From the NCBI GenBank assembly GCA_020630115.1, contig JAHDCA010000024.1, forward strand, positions 1 through 11,402: DNA of 11,402 bases. Direction: 5' to 3'. The notes below the pieces were generated by a model that worked only from the letters and a program-made list of their open reading frames with translations, was not told the origin of the DNA and did not search any database. The stretch is from Candidatus Dojkabacteria bacterium (lineage in GTDB: Bacteria; Patescibacteriota; Dojkabacteria; SC72; JAHDCA01). This document shows positions 7,349 through 11,402 of this stretch, in pieces (positions within the stretch are counted from its first letter, which is position 1; each line of letters opens with the position of its first letter). A program made the position numbers and the translations under genes.

Positions 7349-7377
7349 ATGATACCCTATAGTATGCTGTATGTCAA
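7349..7377 (-). promoter_or_regulatory. Near-consensus promoter of the one-helix protein, apparently leaderless
   Basis: A perfect TTGACA (7372-7377), a 17-bp spacer and TATCAT (7349-7354, 5 of 6) are followed by only five bases (TGGGC) before the ATG at 7343. Transcription should start at or next to the A of the start codon. The rest of the gap to 7452 is AT-rich and shows no gene. Confidence 0.75.
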
Positions 7378-7452
7378 GTATAATCTAAAGAATTATTATA
7401 AAACTTGAATTACACATATATACCATTTCGCCCAAATCCAAAATCCGTAACA

Positions 7453-7989
7453 CTAGTTAATCTCCAATACTGCAAAATCACTGTATCCGAAGTACTCATC
7501 AAATGACTTATACAGCACATTACTTTTAGAGAATCGCATAAAAGCATCGAGTCCTCCTTCATGCCCAACAATTATAATGAAGTCAAACCTATCATACCCC
7601 GAAAGGATTTCTGACCATCTGCATGCAAGATCAATTGGTGCTTCAATCTTGTACGAGTCATAACCCTCTAATTCTATATATGTCTTTGCAGGCTTAATGC
7701 CTAATAATCTAGATTTTCGAATCATATCTGAGATATTTTTTTTACCTTGAATTATAAATTCGTCGCTTTTTATAAAACCGATATTAAGATTTCTTGCTAA
7801 GATTTCTGCAGTTGATATCGATCGGACTCTATTACTGCAAAACATCATTGACGATCCTTTAAGAAATCTTTTGATTTTCGATGACAACAATAGAGTTCTT
7901 TCAATCCCTTCATCAGTCAAGCCTCGTTTATCAAATTCTTTATTTGATGATGTTTCACCATGGCGAACTAAAACAATTACCCTACTCAT
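7453..7989 (-). CDS. Histidine phosphatase superfamily (phosphoglycerate mutase-like) protein
   Basis: A 178-residue member of branch 1 of the histidine phosphatase superfamily. It begins MSRVIVLVRHGET: H10 in the RHG motif is the histidine that takes up phosphate and R9 helps bind it. SNRVRSISTAEILA (52-65) matches the usual region with the second phosphate-pocket arginine (R54 or R56), and the second catalytic histidine is H143 in IIIVGHEGG (138-146). The fold appears complete. It is shorter than cofactor-dependent phosphoglycerate mutases (about 230-250), so a small-molecule or nucleotide phosphatase such as CobC- or SixA-like types is likelier, but the substrate cannot be read. Its ATG at 7989 overlaps the stop of the ATP-grasp-like gene by 8 nt, with GTGGAG six bases upstream, so the two are translationally coupled and may act in one pathway. 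Confidence 0.88.
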   Translation of the reverse strand: MSRVIVLVRHGETSSNKEFDKRGLTDEGIERTLLLSSKIKRFLKGSSMMFCSNRVRSISTAEILARNLNIGFIKSDEFIIQGKKNISDMIRKSRLLGIKPAKTYIELEGYDSYKIEAPIDLACRWSEILSGYDRFDFIIIVGHEGGLDAFMRFSKSNVLYKSFDEYFGYSDFAVLEIN

Positions 7990-9187
7990 AAACTACTCCA
8001 CTAAGAATTGAACTAACCCCACCGTGAGCAACAGAACCCTCCGAAGAAGTTGCTGCAACCTCAAGTACATTACCCTCAGGATCACAAAATAAAGCATATC
8101 TTGTGGAGCATTTAGCATCATTCAGAGTTCGATCAGTAAGAACACCAACACCTGATACATTCTCTGTTTGCACTGCTACTCCCATTTGTGCAACAAATTT
8201 TCGGTATTCCCTTTTGGGTCGAAGTAACTTTAACTGCTCTTGAGATTGGCTTGGAGTATAAATTCCCCAAGCACCCGAGCCTTCAGTATATTTTAAGAAG
8301 TACCCTTGCCCATTAGATTCTAAGATCTCATTTACTAACCTCTCTCTTGCATCCTTATCAGTTAGAGCTAGCGATATTGTTTCAGGTATATATTTCCTTA
8401 ACTTCTTTATCTCCGAAGTATCAATAAATTCTTCCAGGAGTTGCTCAAAATCGGGAATATGAATTAATGCCATAGTTGATTTCCTAGACATAAATGGAGC
8501 GAATGGGGGCAGTAAAGATGGGTGGTAAGGCTGATCAGATCCCTTAACCTGGAGTAATTGGTCATTACTTAGACTAGGCATTTGAAGTATTGGGGGAATC
8601 GGTTGATCATTATATGTCAGCACTTTTTGTATCGGATCATACTGAAGATCTCTTTGATGACATATTATTAAATCCCCTCCATTATCTTTTACTTTCCTAG
8701 CGAAGTAAGCCATTTCAGGTTCATAAAACCTTTCTCCCTGACCCAATACCAGTGCAATAGGTCCATCATGTGATAATTGAGTAAAATATTCTACAAGACC
8801 TCTACCTATAGGCTCACTCGCCAACTCTCTAGAGAGAGAAGCGTATCCAAAACCATGATATTTATCTACTTCGACCTCTACAATTTTAAGATCACCTTCC
8901 TCAGTCTTTACAAGATCATATCTAATGATACCGAATGCCTTGTGAGCCTCAATATCAGGCTCAAATTCCACTTCCATGGGCAACGGTACTTTCTCTCCGC
9001 CCTCCCTAATATCTAAAATTTCATTATACTCCCTTCCAAGCCCTATAGCTGCCCTTACATTCTTATAAGTTTCGTCTGTTGTTCTCTTTTTATCCCTTAC
9101 CAATGAGGATCCTACGACTTGCGATATACCATTTAGAAAAGAAGGTGTTAAACTAGCAATCTCGCCAAAGACACCTTGCTTGTTCAC
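7982..9187 (-). CDS. ATP-grasp-like protein, main (3') frame of a split gene
   Basis: A 401-codon frame beginning with GTG at 9187. The sequence looks like an ATP-grasp enzyme of the type in which the acidic metal-binding segment precedes the rest: RYDLVKTEEGDLKIVEVEVDK (89-109) followed by HGFGY resembles the metal-binding strand pair. FLKYTEGSGAWGIY (297-310) resembles the nucleotide-binding lysine and glycine loop, and RYALFCDPEGNVLEVAAT (363-380) then SVAHGG (385-390) resembles the carboxylate end of the site. Enzymes of this fold join a carboxylic acid to an amine or thiol using ATP, but the substrate is unknown and I cannot name a family. The GTG start is doubtful: it lies in a hairpin, has no Shine-Dalgarno, and a stop (TGA, 9191-9193) sits directly upstream in frame. 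A second open frame (9153-9290) appears to encode the missing N-terminus. The 3' end overlaps the histidine phosphatase gene. Confidence 0.7.
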   Translation of the reverse strand: MNKQGVFGEIASLTPSFLNGISQVVGSSLVRDKKRTTDETYKNVRAAIGLGREYNEILDIREGGEKVPLPMEVEFEPDIEAHKAFGIIRYDLVKTEEGDLKIVEVEVDKYHGFGYASLSRELASEPIGRGLVEYFTQLSHDGPIALVLGQGERFYEPEMAYFARKVKDNGGDLIICHQRDLQYDPIQKVLTYNDQPIPPILQMPSLSNDQLLQVKGSDQPYHPSLLPPFAPFMSRKSTMALIHIPDFEQLLEEFIDTSEIKKLRKYIPETISLALTDKDARERLVNEILESNGQGYFLKYTEGSGAWGIYTPSQSQEQLKLLRPKREYRKFVAQMGVAVQTENVSGVGVLTDRTLNDAKCSTRYALFCDPEGNVLEVAATSSEGSVAHGGVSSILSGVVYE

Positions 9188-9290
9188 TGGTCATTACCAG
9201 TGGACTGTCACCTACTAGAAAATCATGCCTTTTACTTTCTACATTAAAACCTTCGAAAAAACTCTGCCCTGGTCTACTTAAATCACTCAT
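9153..9290 (-). CDS. 45-codon 5' piece of the ATP-grasp-like gene, or an overlapping leader ORF
   Basis: A short frame starts with ATG at 9290 (MSDLSRPGQSFFEGFN...), reads through PLVMTSEQ and stops at TAG 9153-9155, overlapping the start of the 401-codon frame. Skipping one base between 9156 and 9190 joins it to that frame as ...MTSEQ-QGVFGEIASL..., giving a product of 435 residues. A TATAAA box five bases before the ATG supports 9290 as the true gene start. It could instead be a regulatory leader peptide whose translation opens the GTG start downstream. I favour a frameshifted N-terminus because the residues read like ordinary protein sequence and continue smoothly into the next frame. Confidence 0.5.
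   Translation of the reverse strand: MSDLSRPGQSFFEGFNVESKRHDFLVGDSPLVMTSEQARCLWRDC
9185..9202. repeat. Perfect hairpin CACTGGT-N4-ACCAGTG at the frame break
   Basis: A 7-bp perfect inverted repeat with a 4-nt loop, unusually GC-rich for this region, lies exactly where the 45-codon frame and the 401-codon frame meet. The GTG start of the longer frame is the last three bases of the 3' arm in the mRNA, so the folded RNA would hide it. It could regulate translation, stimulate frameshifting, or be a place where replication or sequencing slipped. Confidence 0.6.
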
Positions 9291-9295
9291 AATTA

Positions 9296-9301
9296 TTTAT
9301 A
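9296..9301 (-). promoter_or_regulatory. Possible leaderless -10 box of the ATP-grasp-like gene
   Basis: TATAAA lies five bases (TAATT) upstream of the ATG at 9290, matching the -10-to-start spacing of other genes here. No good -35 hexamer is seen at 16-18 bp. A 10-bp direct repeat, AATTTATAAG on the minus strand (9321-9330 and 9353-9362), lies just upstream in the same AT-rich gap. Confidence 0.35.
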
Positions 9302-9372
9302 ACTTATTTTAATTAGAACACTTATAAATTAACCTTGAAAATACTCTTAATGCTTATAAATTGAAAACAGGC

Positions 9373-9636
9373 TCAAGGCCAATTAGGAGAGTTTAACTTT
9401 TTAAAGCCACCAGCGCGTAAGACTTTAGCTCCACGAGTAACTGTTGCTACCCCTACACCTAACTCTTTAGCTACTGCATGTTGACCTTGCTTACTTTTAA
9501 GCTTAATCACAATTTCTAACCGCTTGGATATTTCCAAAATCTCACTCTCAGTTAAAATATCGTTTAGAAATTCTTGGATCTCCATATCAGACTCAAGAAG
9601 TGAAATGTATTTAACAAGTTGCATTTGATTATCCAC
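9373..9636 (-). CDS. TrpR-family transcriptional repressor
   Basis: An 87-residue all-helical repressor of the Trp repressor family. The match to E. coli TrpR runs through DILTESEILEISKRLEIVIKL (27-47) and the helix-turn-helix GQHAVAKELGVGVATVTRGAKVLR (51-74). Residues known in E. coli TrpR to contact tryptophan align with identical residues: T44 with T29, R54 with R39, T81 with T65, R84 with R68 and G85 with G69; S88 is replaced by V72. This is closer to true TrpR than to the YerC/YecD branch, which lacks the RG pair, so tryptophan or a related indole may be the corepressor. It is shorter than E. coli TrpR (108) at both ends. The start is GTG at 9636, where the promoter predicts transcription to begin; ATG at 9624 is the alternative. 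It follows the SDR fusion gene by 30 bp and has its own promoter carrying a trp-operator-like site. Confidence 0.9.
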   Translation of the reverse strand: MDNQMQLVKYISLLESDMEIQEFLNDILTESEILEISKRLEIVIKLKSKQGQHAVAKELGVGVATVTRGAKVLRAGGFKKLNSPNWP

Positions 9637-9641
9637 GTCAT

Positions 9642-9670
9642 ATTATACTAACCTACTAGTACGTAGTCAA
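9642..9670 (-). promoter_or_regulatory. Strong promoter of the TrpR-family gene, apparently leaderless
   Basis: TTGACT (9665-9670, 5 of 6), a 17-bp spacer and a perfect TATAAT (9642-9647). Five bases (ATGAC) separate the -10 box from the GTG at 9636. Transcription should start at the GTG itself or give a leader of about 12 nt to the ATG at 9624. The -35 box overlaps the last codons of the SDR fusion gene. Confidence 0.78.
9645..9662 (-). promoter_or_regulatory. trp-operator-like site in the TrpR-family promoter
   Basis: GTACTAGTAGGTTAGTAT matches the symmetric E. coli trp operator GTACTAGTTAACTAGTAC at 13 of 18 positions. The left half (GTACTAGT) is identical and the right half keeps TAGTA. 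It covers the whole spacer and the first bases of the -10 box, so a bound repressor would block polymerase. In E. coli, trpR is autoregulated through an operator in its own promoter, and the same logic is inferred here. Confidence 0.65.
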
Positions 9671-9679
9671 TATTGACTA
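9664..9679. repeat. 16-bp perfect palindrome TAGTCAATATTGACTA
   Basis: A perfect self-complementary 16-mer that spans the TGA stop (9667-9669) of the SDR fusion gene and contains the TTGACT -35 hexamer of the TrpR-family promoter. It could be a second operator or chance use of a symmetric -35 in coding sequence. Confidence 0.5.
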
Positions 9680-10515
9680 TCAACTACCTCACAACCTCCA
9701 AACTCATCAGTCGCAACCATTTCTATACTCTGCTTCCATAAAGACTCACAAAGTCCTCTAAACATCCCAGCTACTAATTTATCCTCGAGGAGAACACTCT
9801 TAAAATCACTCCCATCCTTATAATAAGTCACAAGCTTATCATCATAAACCATCACATGCTTTGCCCCAATATCATGAAGCTGAATAGGTAAATTTCTTCT
9901 TATATGATTACCAGACTTTATATACTCAGATACTGTAGTCCAGGCATCAGCTTTGGTTGCATTTGTCATCTCCCTTACCTTTATCCCTCGTTCATGCATT
10001 GCTTGAGTCAACTTATCATGCTGCACTTGGGTCATATAGTCAATAAGCTCCCCACCCGTAGGCTCAAGCGAATACACTACCCCCTTTGCATCAAGCATAT
10101 CTTGATTCATCTTTAGATAAGCATCAGGACCAGAGTAATATTTAATCCTACTCACACCATCAGGCACTGCATCAAGACTTGAGTAATCGCGGTTGAAGTC
10201 TTTTGATTGTTCAAATTCAAGTTTTGAAATAAAGTCAAAGTTCGAGTATCCCCCATCAACATTTATTACAGCGCCGTTAACAAAACTTGATTTCTCAGAA
10301 CATAAAAAACTAACGACATTCGCGATTTCTTTCGAAGCACCAAGCCTACCCAAAGGTGTAATATTCTTAGAGTACCCAAAGACTTCCTCATCATTCATAA
10401 CATCCGAGATCCAACCACCTGCTACTGTATTAACACGGATTCCCCTTGGACCTAATTTATTAGCTAGTGACTTTGTCAAACTATCAAGTGAGGCCCTCGA
10501 GGAGACATAAGCCAT
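9667..10515 (-). CDS. SDR C-terminal half fused to a TrmB-like sensor domain (3' frame of a split gene)
   Basis: This frame carries the second half of a short-chain dehydrogenase and a fused sensor. Residues 1-91 hold the catalytic tyrosine region MAYVSSRASLDSLTKSLA, then GPRGIRVNTVAGGWI and the closing FVNGAVINVDGGY, all typical of NAD(P)-dependent SDRs. The catalytic YxxxK is YxxxR (Y3, R7). After a linker (92-121), residues 122-265 match the PLD-fold effector domain of TrmB-like regulators: IKYYSGPDAY, then GIKVREMTN, then VMVYDDKLV, then LLEDKLVAGMFRGLCESLW. The neighbouring gene at 10950-11402 carries a related domain. The true start is not the ATG at 10515: this frame continues the upstream frame (10484-10927) after loss of one T in a T7 run at 10522-10528, giving a 419-residue protein. 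An SDR with a transcription-factor-type sensor is unusual. Confidence 0.85.
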   Translation of the reverse strand: MAYVSSRASLDSLTKSLANKLGPRGIRVNTVAGGWISDVMNDEEVFGYSKNITPLGRLGASKEIANVVSFLCSEKSSFVNGAVINVDGGYSNFDFISKLEFEQSKDFNRDYSSLDAVPDGVSRIKYYSGPDAYLKMNQDMLDAKGVVYSLEPTGGELIDYMTQVQHDKLTQAMHERGIKVREMTNATKADAWTTVSEYIKSGNHIRRNLPIQLHDIGAKHVMVYDDKLVTYYKDGSDFKSVLLEDKLVAGMFRGLCESLWKQSIEMVATDEFGGCEVVDSQY

Positions 10516-10927
10516 TGCCCCAAAAAAAGCTTGACTCTATGCTTGAAATATTAACGATAGAGCCCGCATTCTTTAAATTAGCACTTAATTCAGATAATAA
10601 AAATGCCGGACCAAACAAATTCACTTCAAAGATTTTTTTCCAATTCTCAATATTCCCAACCCCTCCCTTATCCATTTCAAATAAAAGCTCTGCGTTAACA
10701 ATCGAGTCTAGTTCAACCCCTTCCAAATCTTTAACAGCGCTTCGTAATTCGTCAGAGTCTCCAAAGTCTATCCGTATAGCCCTGAGCCTTTCATGCTTTA
10801 ATTCGTCATCTGGGAATGTATTTAGATTTTGGATCGCGACCACCTTACAACCATCATCCAAGAACATCGCTGTAATAGCCTGCCCAATACCTTTATTCAA
10901 CCCCCCTATAATCAATATATTTTTCAT
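10484..10927 (-). CDS. SDR N-terminal half, NAD(P)-binding (5' frame of a split gene)
   Basis: This frame carries the Rossmann half of a short-chain dehydrogenase. It begins MKNILIIGGLNKGIGQAI with the glycine-rich cofactor loop (8-15, GG in place of the usual TG). It continues with the acidic residue that ends the third strand (IDFGDSDEL, about 53-61), VNAE (77-80, in place of NNAG), the active-site asparagine N103 (FEVNLFGP) and the catalytic serine S129 in GSIVNISSIES. The frame is correct to about residue 135 (SSFF). It then passes through T7G4 and reads WGNGLCLLEGLT before a stop, while the expected tyrosine segment continues in another frame. Removing one T gives SSFFGAMAYVSSRASL, the normal SDR spacing. 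ATG at 10927 lies 22 bp after the upstream sensor gene; there is no Shine-Dalgarno. Confidence 0.85.
   Translation of the reverse strand: MKNILIIGGLNKGIGQAITAMFLDDGCKVVAIQNLNTFPDDELKHERLRAIRIDFGDSDELRSAVKDLEGVELDSIVNAELLFEMDKGGVGNIENWKKIFEVNLFGPAFLLSELSANLKNAGSIVNISSIESSFFWGNGLCLLEGLT
10522..10528 (-). other. T7 homopolymer frameshift site in the SDR fusion gene
   Basis: Seven T residues followed by GGGG on the coding strand mark the point where the SDR reading frame changes. Loss of one T restores a single 420-codon reading frame, including the stop. Possible explanations are transcriptional slippage on the homopolymer, a real inactivating mutation, or a sequencing or assembly error, to which homopolymers are prone. 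Confidence 0.75.
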
Positions 10928-10949
10928 TATTAATCTGATTTTTTATAAA

Positions 10950-11402
10950 TTAAAAAATACTCGTTCGCCCACCATTAATAATTGGTCGGTCCGCATTCAA
11001 CCAGAAGTGATCAAAAATACCCTTCCACTGCAAAGCTACTAGCTTATCTTCAATCACATATCCTCGAATTTCCTCGTTTTGAACAGCAGCAAATGCAACA
11101 TTATCACCATAAATAAATATATCCATCTTGATTGCAAGCTTATCAGCAGATACATATCTCATATCTAATTGCCCTGAAGTATTCATCTCTGAAATCAGCT
11201 CTGATTTGTTAAAGATTTCCTCGAAAGCATTATTAGTTATCTGCTTGATTGAGACTTTGTTCTTTATAAATTCAGACCGTATCAAATCTGCATCTTCAGA
11301 CATCATGAAATTATTCAAAGTACCAACTTCTATACTCCTAATCACATCAAATTTAGCCATTTTTAAATTAATCGCCTTATACCCATCAACCCCTTCAAAA
11401 TA
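10950..11402 (-). CDS. TrmB-like sensor-domain protein, 5' end beyond window
   Basis: The frame is open from the right edge to TAA at 10950, so at least 150 codons are present and the start is outside. An internal ATG at 11360 is not the true start, because the 14 codons before it (YFEGVDGYKAINLK) are the conserved opening of the domain. The protein matches the PLD-fold effector domain found at the C-terminus of TrmB-like transcriptional regulators: YFEGVDGY, then VSIKQITNN, then MRYVSADK, then IFIYGDNVAF, then YVIEDKLVALQWKGIFDHFW. In such regulators the domain senses a small molecule and an N-terminal winged helix binds DNA; that part would lie off the edge. It shares the exact EDKLVA hexamer and overall layout with the sensor fused to the SDR in the next gene, so the two probably arose by duplication and may sense related ligands. 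Confidence 0.82.
   Translation of the reverse strand, partial: YFEGVDGYKAINLKMAKFDVIRSIEVGTLNNFMMSEDADLIRSEFIKNKVSIKQITNNAFEEIFNKSELISEMNTSGQLDMRYVSADKLAIKMDIFIYGDNVAFAAVQNEEIRGYVIEDKLVALQWKGIFDHFWLNADRPIINGGRTSIF

Noticed and set aside
7446..7462. A second trp-operator half-site (TTAACTAGT on the minus strand) at the end of the phosphatase gene
   Set aside because: Only one half matches, it includes the stop codon of the phosphatase, and it is not positioned over a promoter.
9210..9218. A repeat of the 9-mer CTAGTAGGT seen in the trp-like operator
   Set aside because: It lies within the 45-codon coding piece, lacks the second half-site and is short enough to be chance.
10467..11042. A 191-codon open frame on the plus strand
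   Set aside because: It lies antisense to the SDR and sensor genes, whose minus-strand frames carry clear conserved motifs. Its own translation is low-complexity (S, N, I, P rich) with no recognisable domain.
1..11402. Alternative genetic code with UGA read as glycine (as in Absconditabacteria and Gracilibacteria)
   Set aside because: TGA ends the MFS, SDR fusion and TrpR-type genes at sensible family lengths, and there are no in-frame TGA codons within the recognised domains.
1..11402. CRISPR arrays, tRNA or rRNA genes, insertion sequences
   Set aside because: No regularly spaced repeats, cloverleaf-like stretches, rRNA-like sequence, transposase motifs or terminal inverted repeats were seen. 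All gaps between genes are under 150 bp.

Overview
The window is AT-rich bacterial DNA in which every gene I can support lies on the minus strand, so genes are described from high to low coordinate. The promoters are bacterial (TTGACA-type -35, 17-bp spacer, TATAAT-type -10), TGA is used as a stop (for example at 3669, 9373 and 9667), and the genes are short and tightly packed. Two adjacent genes carry a TrmB-like PLD-fold sensor domain, a type common in archaea and in candidate-phyla-radiation (Patescibacteria) bacteria. Together with PolA, FtsH and an ECF sigma factor this suggests a Patescibacteria-like organism. That assignment is an inference; no rRNA or lineage marker is present.

Right-hand region (11402 to 7453): a TrmB-like sensor gene whose 5' end lies outside the window is followed after 22 bp by a short-chain dehydrogenase (SDR) fused to a second, related sensor domain. 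The SDR gene is broken into two frames at a T7 run. Next comes a small TrpR-type repressor with a near-consensus promoter whose spacer holds an 18-bp site matching the E. coli trp operator at 13 of 18 positions. After it lies an ATP-grasp-like gene, also split into two frames (a 45-codon 5' piece and a 401-codon 3' piece) beside a perfect hairpin. A histidine phosphatase overlaps the end of that gene by 8 nt.

Middle region (7349 to 1942): an unrecognised one-helix membrane protein has the best promoter in the window. It is followed by what looks like one operon: ftsH, an MFS transporter, an ECF sigma factor (11-nt overlap with the MFS gene), a two-helix membrane protein that is the likely anti-sigma factor, and a four-helix membrane protein.

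Left-hand region (1860 to 1): a stand-alone PEP-synthase/PPDK-type ATP-grasp domain with its own promoter and Shine-Dalgarno, then the N-terminal 365 codons of DNA polymerase I, whose 3' end lies outside the window.

An unusual feature is that -10 boxes sit only 5-6 nt upstream of the start codons of polA, the 158-codon membrane protein and the TrpR-type gene, and possibly of ftsH and the ATP-grasp gene. This suggests frequent leaderless transcription, mixed with ordinary Shine-Dalgarno genes. The most interesting cluster is the sensor / SDR-sensor fusion / TrpR / ATP-grasp / phosphatase run, with two restorable frame breaks in about 1.4 kb.
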